Shown: one piece after another, positions 44,860 through 55,379 of the stretch
Layout: each line of letters starts with the position of its first letter
Numbering within the stretch: position 1 is the first letter of the stretch
Program-made: the position numbers and the translations under genes
Notes under the pieces: generated by a model
Seen by the model: only the letters and a program-made list of their open reading frames with translations
Databases searched by the model: none
Told to the model about the DNA's origin: nothing
Source of the DNA: Hirsutella rhossiliensis
Taxonomy: Eukaryota; Ascomycota; Sordariomycetes; Hypocreales; Ophiocordycipitaceae
Direction of reading: 5' to 3'
Length of the DNA stretch: 64,000 nucleotides
Assembly: GCF_020360975.1 (NCBI RefSeq)
Contig: NW_025408677.1
Coordinates: 806,001 to 870,000 of the forward strand

Positions 44860-45660
44860 TTAAGTTTCCTATAGTTAAAATACTTTCCTTTACTTTTTTA
44901 TATTATACTTAGATCTATCTTACCTAAGTTAGGTATATAAGTATAGGTAATAAGAGTTTCGCGCTTCTTTTTATAGTTAGCGCGTTAGTTAAAGTTATTC
45001 CTATAAAAAGGGTTTTAGTTTCCTCTTCCTTATTTCTTTTCTTAGCGTTATATATACTATCTATTGTTAATTTATACTACTATAGTAATATAGTTCGAGA
45101 GGTTATTAGGTCGATTTTCCTTATAGAGTTCGTCCTTAATATTTTCTTTAAGCCTATTATAAAATCGTAATATAAGAGGTTTATTATCCTAATTAAGTTT
45201 TAAGGTAACTTAATAAAACTTTATAGTATAATCTAATACTAAGATCCTTTATTAAAGTTATTAAAGTTTCTATTTAGCTTTTTATTCCTTATTAGTTATT
45301 CTAAATACCTTTATAATAGCTTCTTTAAATCCTTAGAAACTAGTAAAGACTTTATCTATCTTATTATCTTATTACGCTAGTTAGTTATCGAGAAAATCCC
45401 TTATAATAAGTTTAAACTAAGCGAGTACCGTTCTAGATAAATAATTTCTTATATAAAGTACCTTTTTAACTAGGTCTAAGAGTTTAGTAAGGTAAAACTA
45501 GTAGTAGGCCTTAAGTTAAGTAAGAAAGTCTCGAAGTATACTATAAGTACTATTAAATAGTCCTAGCTATTTTAGTTTAACTACTTCTCTAAGGTCCCTA
45601 ACTTATCTATTACCTCCTTTATTCCTAAGTAACTATACCTTATATCGAAGGGTAATAATC
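44860..45660 (-). pseudogene. Gypsy gag (capsid-nucleocapsid), RIP-inactivated
   Basis: The minus strand reads VRDLREVVKLK, FLT.LKAYY, FYLTKLLDLVKKVLYIRNYL, FKEAIIKVFRITNKE, ILVLDYTIKFY, LNQDNKPLILRFYNRLKENI-type residues (with TAA for Gln) and KDELYKENRPNNLSNYITIV. This is the Ty3-type capsid pattern. Near 44,900-44,860, KGKYFNYRKLKYYFKEYR corresponds to a CCHC knuckle (C-x2-C-x4-H-x4-C) whose Cys and His have all become Tyr. The gene was the structural protein of the element's virus-like particle. It is inactive. Confidence 0.7.
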
Positions 45661-45699
45661 TCGCGTATTATATCCTAAGGCGATATAATAGCTTTAAAG

Positions 45700-46850
45700 T
45701 TAGTTAATCTAGCTTACTATATAAGTATATTAATAGTTATAATATTACTTAGAGTAATATAGTATTATATTAAATAAGAGCTTTTAATATATAACGATTA
45801 GTATTATTCCTAAGGGATAAACCTATTAAGGGGTTTATATTAATAGATATAATAAGGCGTAGTCTAAGTAATAATAAGTATATTATATTAGTAATAAGTT
45901 AGAGGTTGTAAACTATAGACTATAACTAAGTAATTAAGTAATTAGAATTAAAGATAAGATCGTAATAAAGATCGTAATAATTATAATATTAAAAGCTATT
46001 AATCTATCTATTTAAAGGAGTATTTTATTCCTTCCTTATATATCTTAAGAGCTTCCTTAGATCGCTAAGAGTACTAGGTAATCCTATAGCCTAAGAGCGC
46101 TAAAGCGCTAAAGCGATCCTACGATCCTAGCTATAAAGCGTTAAAGTGCTAAGGTAACTTATTACTTTAAACTTAATTAGTCTATTAGTCCGTTTAATAT
46201 TCCTTGCTCCTAACGTTATATATCCTCGTAATATATACTAGTCCCCGCGGTTTACTAGACTATAGTCGTAATATCGGTCGTCTTTATAGTTCCTTTAAAA
46301 GCTATAGGTATCACGAAGCGTAGCTTAATTTCGTAGTTCTTAGAGATATCCCTTAGTACGAGGGACCTAGGAAGCTAAAAAATAGGTTTTAAGGAAGGAG
46401 CTAAAAAGAGGTATAGAGAGGAGGGTAGGGGTAAGAGGGGAAGTAAAAGTAGTATTAGCTTCCTATAGAGGTAGCGAGAGATAAGATAGATATACTAGTA
46501 ATAGCTAGAAAGGAGGGGAAAACCTAGTAAAAAGCTTAGTAGTTAAAAGGATATTAATAGCTTCTTTAAGTAGGATCTTCCTTATTAATTAAGATACTAA
46601 ACGGGTATAAAAAGGGGCGTTAAATAAAGGAAAGAAGGATAATTAAGGTAATATAATAATTACTCCCTTACCTTTATTGCTATACCTATAAGAATTAAAT
46701 CTCTTTACCTTACCTATCCGACCTCTTACTTTTAATTTTACCTTTATATATTTTTATATACTTTTCGTCTCTTTCTTTATAAAAATAAAGGCTAAATACT
46801 AAAAAAAGGCCTTTATATAATCGGTCTATAGATTTAAGTTAAGGCCTATA
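45700..46850. other. Unassigned interval between Gypsy and LINE
   Basis: RIP-degraded, no readable domain. It could include the Gypsy 5' LTR (45,700-46,100) and the 5' untranslated part or ORF1 of the LINE (46,200-46,850). A small degenerate cluster of AGCGCTAAAGCGCTAAAGCG occurs at 46085-46104, with a diverged copy near 46135. Confidence 0.4.
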
Positions 46851-48737
46851 AGGAATATACTATATATATATAGTACTATTAGTACCTTTCCTTTAGCTAT
46901 AACCCTTAAACCTACTAATAGCCTATTAGGTATACCTTTTACTTAGAAAAGTACTTAACTAAGGACTATAACTACCTTAGCTATAAGGCTAGCTAAGGCT
47001 GCTCTTACTTTAAGGTCTAATACTATAACTATAAGAGAGAGTACCTTATAACTAATAAAGTATAATATAGAGTCTATAAGGGAATAACTAATACTTAATA
47101 GCCTTAGCCCCCTTATACTTATAAGGCTCTTAAAGCCCCTTAAGCCCTTTAAGCCTAACTATAACCCTATTAGTATTATATAGTATAATACTAATAGGTA
47201 GAAAATAGCTAACCTATTAATCTTAAAGTAGGCCTTAGAAATAAAAGCGGACTTTATCTTATTATAAGAGGCTTACCTTTATAAGATTAATAATAGCTAT
47301 ATATTTATATAATATCTAGCCTATAACGTTATAACCTTTATCCTTTTTATTAACTTTCCTAAGCTTATTAAAAGGCCTAGGGTTATAGCTTATAAGAGGA
47401 AGGAAGCTTAGATAAAAGCTAGCCTTAGCTTCGACCTCTTTTACGATCTTAATATATAAGCTATAAAGGTAGAAGGCGCTAAGCCGTTTACCTTTATTAA
47501 CCTATATAATAAAAAATAGGTTAAAGGGGCCCTAGCTAGCTAAAGCTAGTAAGGGCCCCTTATAATAAAAAGGCTACTACTAATAGCTTAGCTCTTATAA
47601 TAGCCCTTCTTATTAATAAGGAACTTTAACCTATACTACCTTTATTAAAACCCTTTTATAGAACCCTTTAAGGCTTATAAAGTAAAAGCCCTTATTAGCT
47701 AGCTCGACCGCTATAAGGCTTCCTTACTAATAAACCTTAAGGTAGCTATAAAAGGCACCTATTAAAGGAAAGGCTTAAAGGGGGCCTTAGTTATAAACCT
47801 TACTTTTTATAGCCCTTTTAAATAGTTAACCTAAGCTAACTTTCGCTTCTTAGAGGCTATAGGCTTAGATTATAAGCTTATAGCCTTTAAAGCTAGCTTA
47901 AGGGGCCTTAATAAGCTACTACTAGCTAGGCCTACTACTTATAATTATAGGAAAGTAAATTAAAAGGTATTTTTAAAATACTTAGCTAAGAAAGAATAGG
48001 ACCTTCTTATAACTATAGAGAGGGCTATAAAAAAGATAACTTAAAAGGGATAGCTTCCCTTTTAATAAGAACCTTTATAGAGGCCTCGAACATAGTAATA
48101 CTAAAAAAGAGGCCTTATAAGGGATCTAAGCTTTAGTAGACCGACGAGCTAACCTACCTTTAGAAAGCCCTAAGCTTAGCTTAATAGGCTTATAGGCTAG
48201 CCTAGGATAAAGAGAGCTAGAAAAGCTTTATAGAGGCCTAAAATAGCTTTAAGTATACTATTAAGGCTACTAAAAAGTAATACTAAGAGAGCTTCTTAAT
48301 AAAAGTAATAAGAAAGGATATCTTTATAGCCTTTTCTTATACTAAGGCTAGAGCTAACCTTACCCTTCTTAGTATCTTATATATAAAACAAGGGATAGAG
48401 GTAAAAGCTAATACCTTTATAGAAAAATATAAGGCTTTCTTAATAACCCTTTTTTTAACCTTAGACCCTAGCTCTAGCCCTCCTTTTAGCCCCCCTTAAA
48501 GCCTAGAAAAAAAAGAGCCCTTAGGCTATATAAGTAGTAAGGTATAGTTAAGTACGACTAGCTAAAGCTAAAGGACCCTAAGATTAAGAGGGCTATTTTT
48601 AGCTCTTTTAATAAGAAAGCCCTTAGCCTAGACTTCCTTAGCTTCCTCCTTATTTAATATATATATAAGGCTATCCCTATAGTCTTTAATAGGGCCTATA
48701 AAGCTTTATTTAACTAAGGATACTACCTTAAGGTATA

Positions 48738-48742
48738 AAAGG
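48738..48742. repeat. Target-site duplication (left) of the gag-only LTR element
   Basis: AAAGG, repeated at 51011-51015. The LINE frame is continuous when one copy and the insertion are removed. Confidence 0.85.
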
Positions 48743-48919
48743 TATAAGGGCTTTTACCCTATATAGGCCTAGACTAAGGTCTAGGCTAAGTCTATATTTA
48801 AGTAGCCTCTACGCTTATATAAGCTAGGCCTATACTTCTCTTCCTTTTCCCTCTTATAGATTATTAACCTTTTTTTAATAGACTATACCTAAGCCTATAC
48901 CTCTACCTACTCTATAATA
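48743..48919 (+). repeat. 5' LTR of the gag-only element, 177 bp
   Basis: It starts TATAAGGGCTTTTACC and ends CTCTATAATA. It matches 50442-51010 once the TRIM is removed from that copy. TA...TA ends are what TG...CA ends become under RIP. Confidence 0.88.
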
Positions 48920-48989
48920 GTATAATCTACCCTTTATTTTACCCTCTTTATATCCCTATATATAGAATAGCTATTTTTTTTTAGCTGCC

Positions 48990-50260
48990 TTTAAAGCTAA
49001 CGTTTAATTACTTAGTTTAGTTAAACCGCCTACGCTAGTATATATATACGCGAAATATCTATACTCCTATAGTCGTAAAATTAAAGTAAATATAATACTT
49101 AGTTCGCCTAGGTAATTAAGAGCCTCTTATAATAATAGGGCTCCGTACGACTAAGAGTAGTACTACTATACCTTAGTAAGTTCGACGGCTTTTCTATAGA
49201 GCTTAAGCTATAGCTACTTTATATAGAAGCAAAGCTTTATACCGATAGCGCCGTAATAAGGGATATCCGCGCTTAATTTAATTATCTTTACGCGAGCTTA
49301 TCCTTATACCTATAAAGGTATCTCTTACCGTTTACGCGTACTAGTATAAATAGACTAGCCGACCTCCTCGTAAAGCTTTATACTAATTACGGCGAACCTA
49401 ACGTAGCTAAGTTAGTAGGCTAAGAGCTTATAACGCTCCGTTAAAAGCAGAGTAAAGCTATTCCGGCCTACCTTATATAGTTTAAAGAGGTACTTTATCG
49501 AGTAAACGTATATAGCTAGCCCGACGTAGTAAAGTATAATTACCTTATTATAAGCTTAAATATAGATTAGCGTACCCGTTTAAGCGAAAGGTCTATACTA
49601 CTAGATATATATACCGATCTCGTTTACTTTCTTCGCGAGCTTAGTAATAATAAGTTTCTTTTTTTATCTTCTTCTATAGTATAAGAAGAGGATAACGCTA
49701 GTAATACTATAGATATCTCTATCTCCGCCTTAAGGACTAAGGATAGAAAGAGGTAGTAATAAGAGGGTCGCTATATAGGCTACGGTAGTAAATCCTACTA
49801 GTTTTTAAAGTGCCTGCGCTAGGAGGCGTAGGTAAACGCACTCTAAGTAGTAGAGGGGCGTACGCGCTAGGATAGAAAGGAGGTTAGGTTCGACGATAGC
49901 GACTCTAGTAATAAGTAATCTTAGTAACGCCTCTACGGGCTTTATTAGCGTTCCCTTATATACGGTAGTAGCTGCTATATAGATAGGACGTATACTTATA
50001 GCGACCGAAAGGGCGGCTAAGATATAAGAAGGCCGCTAATATAATATAACTATAGCGAAAGGGAGTACCTATATAGCCCTATATAAGAGGGAGCGGAGCC
50101 TTATATACTAAAGTACCGTCCCTTACGTTATAGTACTAAGAGCTATTACCGTGCGCCGATATAAGGGGGGCGGGATACTATAAGCTTACTAAAGCTAGCT
50201 ATACGCTATTTTACGTGCCTTTACTCCCTAGCTATAAGTACTAAAGCCTAACTCCTAGGG
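48990..50260 (+). pseudogene. Gag-like protein of the non-autonomous LTR element
   Basis: The plus strand reads LSKFDGFSIELKL near 49,170, then LLYIEAKLYTDSAVIRDIRA, FNYLYASLSLYL, INRLADLLVKLYTNYGEPN, KLVG.ELITLR, KAIPAYLI.FKEVLYRVNVY, PDVVKYNYLIISL and TRLS. This follows the retrotransposon gag capsid pattern (P.KFDG....LE.F, .L.SL.G.A..W, L...L...YG, A...L..L.Q......Y...F). The segment after about 49,700 is rich in charged residues and may have held a nucleic-acid-binding tail, but no clear CCHC knuckle is readable. No protease, RT or integrase follows. Confidence 0.65.
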
Positions 50261-50574
50261 CATAGCCCCTACTAATAATATAGTCTATCTAAGAAGCTCG
50301 CTTAGGAGGGTATTATATATTATTTACTAACGTTTTTTCCGCGACTAGGCGTATATAGTCTGCGTAAGGGTTTTATCCCTTTAAGCGCGGTATTAAGTAT
50401 TATTTAAAGGGCGCTTCTTTAAAAGCTAGGTAGGGGTATAATATAAGGGCTTTTGCCTTATATAGGCCTAGACTAAGGCCTAGGCTAAGTCTATATTTAA
50501 GCGGCCTCCGCGCTTATATAGGCTAGGCCTATACTTTTCTTCCTTTTCCCCTTTATAGATTATTAACCTTTTTT

Positions 50575-50670
50575 TATCGCGAAGACTATTGCGCTACGTA
50601 GGCAAAAGTAGAACGCGCTCCGATAGGTGCGCTGCAAATAATATATATCTAGCAACCGCGTCTTCCGACA
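50575..50670 (-). repeat. TRIM LTR (3' LTR in minus orientation), 96 bp
   Basis: It starts TATCGCGAAGACTATTGC and ends GTCTTCCGACA. It matches 50866-50961 with only RIP-type differences. Confidence 0.88.
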
Positions 50671-50865
50671 CACCCCCTTAGGGATCGCGGCTCCGCCGGG
50701 AGCCCTGGTCCGTAGCCTAAGACGCGGGAGTCGAACACTAAGCGCCGCGCCAATAACCCAAGGAAATCTAAGAGAGGTAGTTGCCTACGGGGGATTAAAC
50801 CCCGCACCGCGCGCAGTTACCGGAAGTTATAGGGGTGGTGTGCCATCCCCTCCCGGGCTTATAAC

Positions 50866-50961
50866 TATCGCGAAGACCATTGCGCTACGCAGGCAAAAGT
50901 AGAACGCGCTCCGATAGGTGCGCTATAAATAATATATATCTAGCAACCGCGTCTTCCGATA
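50866..50961 (-). repeat. TRIM LTR (5' LTR in minus orientation), 96 bp
   Basis: It starts TATCGCGAAGACCATTGC and ends GTCTTCCGATA. It differs from the other LTR only at CpA/TpA or TpG/TpA sites. Confidence 0.88.
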
Positions 50962-53619
50962 TTTTTTAATAGACCGTACCTAAGCCTATACCTCTACCTA
51001 CTCTATAATAAAAGGAAGCTATAAGAATTATACTTCCTAAGTAAAATAAGCTAAACTATACTATCCTTAGGGCTTATAAGGTTATAAGTTTACTTAACTA
51101 CTTAGGAAAGATCCTTAAAAAGCTATATACTACCTAGCTAAGCTATTTAGCTAATATAGCTAGGCTTTTAAACCCTATATAGCTAAGGGAATAAAAATAG
51201 TAGTTAGCTATAAATATAGCCTTCCTCTTTCTATACTATATCTAAAAGAAGCGGGAGTTTAATAAGAAGGCTATTACTAGTACCCTTTTATTAAATATAA
51301 AGGGCGCCTTCGATTTTATATTAAAGGAATAGCTTATAAGGGTCCTAAGGGAATTAAACCTCCTTAAGGCCCTTATAAGCTAGGTAGACTACTTCCTTAC
51401 TAAAAGGAAGATCTAGCTAGCCTTCGAGGGGTAAGTCTAGCCCTTTATAGACTTAGTAATAAGAGTGCTTTAAGGGTCCCTTATTAGCCTTATTTTATTC
51501 CTTTTATATATAAGGGGGATATTAGCGGCTAAGGGATACTAGCTATCTTATATAGATAACTTTAGTATTTTTATAACGTCGACCTTAGCTAAGAAGAACG
51601 TTTAGTAGCTAAAAGTAATAGCTACTAACTTATTTAAATAAGCTAAAGACTAAGGGGTTTACTTTAACCCCTTAAAGATAGAACTTATTTACTTTAGTAG
51701 GTAATAGCAGCTTATTTTAAAGGGTATAATAGTAAGAGGCTTATTTTTTAAGGTAAAGCCCTTAGTACGGTAGCTAAGGGTCTTCTTTAATTTTAAGCTC
51801 TTATTTAAATAATATATTAAGAAAAAGGTAGCTTTAATATAAGCTGCTTTTAAAGGACTATCCCGCTTAACCTTTACGTAAAAAGGCTTATTATTTAAAG
51901 CCTTTAAATAGCTTTACTAAGCCTATATAACCTCTATAATAAGCTATAGGGCTTAACTATAATATAGGGGGCCTAAGACCCTTAAGAGCTTTATAAAGCC
52001 TTTTTAAAGGCTATAAAACTAAGCTCTTTTAAAGGTCTTAAGAGCCTTTAAAGGATCTCTTATTAAGGGTTTAAAAGCTAAAGCAGCCCTACCGCTACTA
52101 AAGGTATAGTTTAAAAGGGTATACCTCTCTTATACCCTTTAGACCTTATACTTCTTACCTAGTTACCCTATAAAGTAAGCTTATAACCTAGCTATATAAG
52201 ATAACCTCGCTAACTTAAGCTTTAACTTAAGGGCCTTAAGCTATATTAGGCTAAATATATAGCTCTTCCGCCTTATTAAAGGCCTAGTAGCCCTTATAAG
52301 TCTTAATTATAACTTAGAAAAAAGGAAAGCTAGCTAGGAGCCCTTATAAGCCTTAGAGCCTAAGGCCTTTATTATAATAATAAAGGCCCTTAAGCCCTTA
52401 GCTAAGAAGTAATATTAACGCCTCTTAGCTAGCCTAGCTAGCCTAAAAGACTTTAAGTTACGGCCCTTAGCCTTTTATACTAATAGCTTTAAAGGGTACT
52501 TTAAGGGGTCCCTTATAAAGACTAACGCTTACTCTTTTTATAAAATAAGCCTAGAAAATAGGCCTATTAAGGCGTACTATAAGAACCTAGGGCCCTTAAT
52601 TAAAGTAGCTAATATAAAGCTATTTGCAATATTAAGGGTCTTAAAGGACTTAGCTAAGAGGCTTTAGCCCTTAAAGCTTAGCCCTCTTAACCCCCTTATA
52701 AATACCTATATCTTTATAGATAGCTAAGCCGCTATAAAAAAGGTTATAGGTTTCTTAGACCTAGCTATATATATTAAAAGGCTCTTATTTAGCTTAGAAG
52801 CCTTTTATAATATATAGCTATACTAGTACCCTAGCTACCTAAGGATCTTTAGTAATAAGCTAGCTAACTAGCTAGCTAAAAGAAGCTTAAGGGCCCTTAC
52901 TTAAGAGACCCCTTTAGTCTTTATTAGCTACTTATAAAGAAAGGTTTAGTAAGCTACTAAGGACTATTAAAAAGGACTTTAGGCTACTAAGGCGGCTAAA
53001 GGCCCTAGGGCTAAGAGCTTAAGTAAGTACTATACGTTTATTTAAAAGACCCCTTACTTAGCCCTAAGCCTAGAAAAGGACTTTATAGGGAGGCCTAGGC
53101 CGACCCTCTTAGCCTTTTACTAGCTTCTTTTTAAGGCTAGCTTTTTATTTTCCTTCTTAAAAAGGATTAATAAGGTAGACCGAGACGACTACTACTATAG
53201 CTAAGGAAGATATATAGCTAAGCACCTTATCTTAAGGTACCCGAACTATAGGAGGGAAAGAGAGGTCCTTTACTAGACCTTTAAGAGATAAAAGGGAGCC
53301 CTTAGCCTACCTATTCTTTATAGCTCTAAGGAAGGAAGGGAAGCCCTTTTAACCTTCTTAGCTAAAATAGAAATAAGGATAGCTAAGTAGCTCGAAAAGG
53401 AGTAACCTAGGAGCCCTAGGGCCCTTAAGAAGGAAAATTACTATATAAGAGGAACTAAACTAACCTTTCCTTTATTATTACCTTTATAGCTACCCTTTCC
53501 TTAATTAGTTATAAGCCCCTAGGCTCTATAGCTAGCTAGGACTACTAATAGGGGCCTAGGCCCTTACTAGCCTCGCTATAGCCCTAAAGGCTATATATAA
53601 GTAGTAATATAAAAAAAAA

Positions 53620-54725
53620 GTAAGGTAGTATAACTTATTAAGGTATAGCGCTAATACTATATAATTAAGTATATATATTCCCCGCGCTTATATAATAGAC
53701 TCTTTAATATATATATTACTCTTTAACGTATATATTATAAAGTAAAGCTATTTATATATAAGTAAGCTACTTACGTTATATTATATATAGAGCTTAAAAC
53801 TTAAAGATATATTATTTAGTTAAATTAAGCTTTACTTACTTTACCCGCCTTAATAGGCTTACTAGTAGCGGTCAAGCTACGCTATAAAGTATATATCTCT
53901 ATACTAGTTTATTTATATATAAATTACGCTATACTTCTTTTTCCTCTTAAACGTTTACTTTTATCTTATCCTATTACTTTACTATACGCTCTTACTTAGC
54001 TAGCTTAAATAACCTATACTTTATATTTTATAAGAGCTCTTCTTTTAAGGCTTCTTATAAGACTTATTATAAAGGTATCGCGACGATAATTTCCTTTTAT
54101 ATAGGATCGATTAGCTAGTATTATAACTTAGTAGTATTATTAATAGCCTTATTAATAAGCTTGCTAGTAAGCTCCTTATTAGAAAACGGCGTATATATAG
54201 CTCGTTAATATACTTATAATATAGCCGTACTAGGCTTATAGAGATCGCTATACCGTTAATATAAAAAGGTATAAGCAATAAGCGTAGGATCGGGTAATCG
54301 ATAACGTAAGCGGAAAGATCGGTCGAAGGAGTATAGGGTAGGATTTCGTCCGGAATTTATAACAAGCATATAAGGGGCTAAATAATATATTAAAAGAATA
54401 GCGTTATAAAAGATACTTATAAACTTACTTATTCTATCTACTACTCCTAGGGAAATCCTACGTCTTTTATAGACTATTGCTCGCCTACTAGTAGACTAAT
54501 TAGTTAGCTTTCTAGTATATTTTATAGTGCTTAAAAAGGTCTATTTATAGTATATCTTCCTAACTTAGTAGGTAGTCTAATTATAGCGTAATAGTTAACG
54601 TAAGACTATAGGTTCTAGTATAAGTAGTAGATTTAACTAGAATGTTCTATGCCCTACCTATTCTCGTATCGCGGATATCTTTAGAACCGCTAGGCTAAAA
54701 TAGGTAATAGGGTATCCGTTATGCT
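53620..54725. other. Unassigned RIP-degraded interval after the LINE
   Basis: About 1.1 kb. A plus-strand frame near 53,990-54,250 (YNLVVLLIALLISLLVSSLL, hydrophobic) stays open for a while, but I do not recognise it. Extremely AT-rich between 53,640 and 53,830. Confidence 0.4.
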
Positions 54726-55069
54726 CGTAATTAATTTATATATTTCATATATATTTTTATTTATTAGGATAGGCTTATCTTAACTAACTTTTCCTAAAGG
54801 AAGGTATAGATGTCTAGTAGAGGTCTTTGTCTTTAAGGGTTATTCCCTTAGACTATATTATAGAGCCTCTTTTTACTAGCTTATTTTATAGAGCCTCCCT
54901 ATGCCTATTATTTCTTTATAATAGTAAAATAGGAATATAAGGGTATATTCTTATAGCCTCCCTTAAAGAGTACTAGGTAAATAGTGCTCTTTACTAGTTA
55001 TTTCTTTTATAGTAGAATTATCCTTATTAGGAATAAGGTATATAATAGTAATATAAGGGAAATTTTAAA

Positions 55070-55330
55070 ACCCTTTTCTAGGAAAAACCTTAGTAGGAAA
55101 AATCCTAGTTATAATTATAATTTTTCTCTTCTTTTTAAGCAAACCTTTTTATAAGGAAAAAGCCTTATAGAGTTATTATAGGAAACCTTTAATAAGGAAA
55201 AACCCTATTTTTATAAGTTATTTTTTACTAATTAGGAAACCTTTTTAAAGGAAAAACCTATTAGTTATATATAGAGGAAAAGCTAAGAAAGTAAAAGATA
55301 GCTAAAAAACCTTTATTAAGGGGATATAAG
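55070..55330. repeat. Degenerate GGAAAAACC repeat cluster in the Copia-1 3' region
   Basis: AGGAAAAACC / GGAAAAAGCC / AGGAAACCTTT motifs recur at least eight times with irregular 20-60 bp spacing. They may be 3' untranslated or LTR sequence. Confidence 0.55.
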
Positions 55331-55379
55331 CTTTTTCTTTTTAAGGCTCTTTTAATTCCCTAAGAGAAAGAAGCTCTTA

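Larger units (their letters stand above)
38450..45700 (-). mobile_element. Gypsy (Ty3-type) LTR retrotransposon, RIP-degraded, interrupted by a MULE
   Basis: Gag, reverse transcriptase and RNase H are read in order on the minus strand, among the most AT-rich sequence in the window. The element is cut between RT and RNase H by a MULE with 8-bp target duplications. RNase H ends at about 38,450, where unrelated sequence begins, so integrase and the 3' LTR are missing. A 5' LTR was not delimited and may lie in 45,700-46,100. Confidence 0.85.
50575..50961 (-). mobile_element. TRIM: 387-bp miniature LTR retrotransposon
   Basis: Two 96-bp direct terminal repeats flank 195 bp of non-coding sequence. 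In minus orientation the first LTR is followed at once by GTTATAAGCCCGGG. This fits a primer site pairing with the anticodon arm of initiator Met tRNA (GGTTATGAGCCC before RIP), the half-tRNA primer known for copia and Ty5. The second LTR is preceded by the polypurine tract AAGGGGGTG. It is flanked by a TTTTT duplication (50570-50574 and 50962-50966). The intact LTR at 48,743 shows the empty site with exactly seven T, as predicted. No coding capacity. Confidence 0.87.
48743..51010 (+). mobile_element. Gag-only (non-autonomous) LTR retrotransposon nested in the LINE
   Basis: The element is 2.27 kb, including a 387-bp TRIM in its 3' LTR. It has two 0.18-kb LTRs, a 5-bp duplication AAAGG and a single gag-like frame. 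The internal region of about 1.5 kb is too short for a polymerase gene, and none is visible. It must have used the reverse transcriptase and integrase of another element. A purine-rich AGCTAGGTAGGGGTATA precedes the 3' LTR, as a polypurine tract would. Confidence 0.85.
50442..51010 (+). repeat. 3' LTR of the gag-only element, interrupted by the TRIM
   Basis: 50442-50574 plus 50967-51010 together equal the 177-bp 5' LTR. The TRIM at 50575-50961 and its 5-bp duplication account for the difference. Confidence 0.88.
47060..53450 (+). pseudogene. LINE ORF2 (endonuclease-RT-RNase H), RIP-inactivated and interrupted
   Basis: The APE-type endonuclease starts near 47,170 with YNTNR, KIANLLILK, ALEIKADFILL, EAYLYKINNSY (DxxLxQE-like in the family). 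RT begins before the LTR insertion: RAYKALFN, stop, GYYLKV. It resumes right after the insertion in the same frame: KEAIRIILPK, NKLNYTILRAYKVISLLNYL and GKILKKL, the classic LINE block GxxPxxWKxAxxxxLPK...YRPISLL...K..E. The active site reads LSYIDNFSIFIT at 51,549-51,560 (YADD expected). RNase H follows near 52,470-52,740 (TYIFIDS.AAIKKVIGFLDL). A terminal YYYS.GRYIAKHLILRYPNY near 53,190-53,260 corresponds to CxC..G....HL...CP. Stops are mostly at Gln or Trp codons. Confidence 0.8.
46850..53619 (+). mobile_element. Tad1-like LINE (non-LTR retrotransposon), interrupted by an LTR element
   Basis: Endonuclease, reverse transcriptase, RNase H and a C-terminal zinc-knuckle-like segment are read in order on plus, ending in a short poly-A (53611-53619). 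This domain order, RNase H included, is typical of fungal Tad1-type elements. The element is split inside RT at 48,742/51,016 by a gag-only LTR retrotransposon. The 5' end is uncertain. Confidence 0.8.

Noticed and set aside
50671..50962. Possible tRNA gene on the minus strand (acceptor-like GCCTGCG...CGTAGGC, T-arm-like CGGGG...CCCCG, A-box-like TAGCGCAATGG)
   Set aside because: The arms do not give a proper cloverleaf (no valid 7-nt anticodon loop, T-stem and acceptor overlap), and part of the match lies in the TRIM LTR. The tRNA-like segment is better explained as a primer-binding site for initiator Met tRNA.
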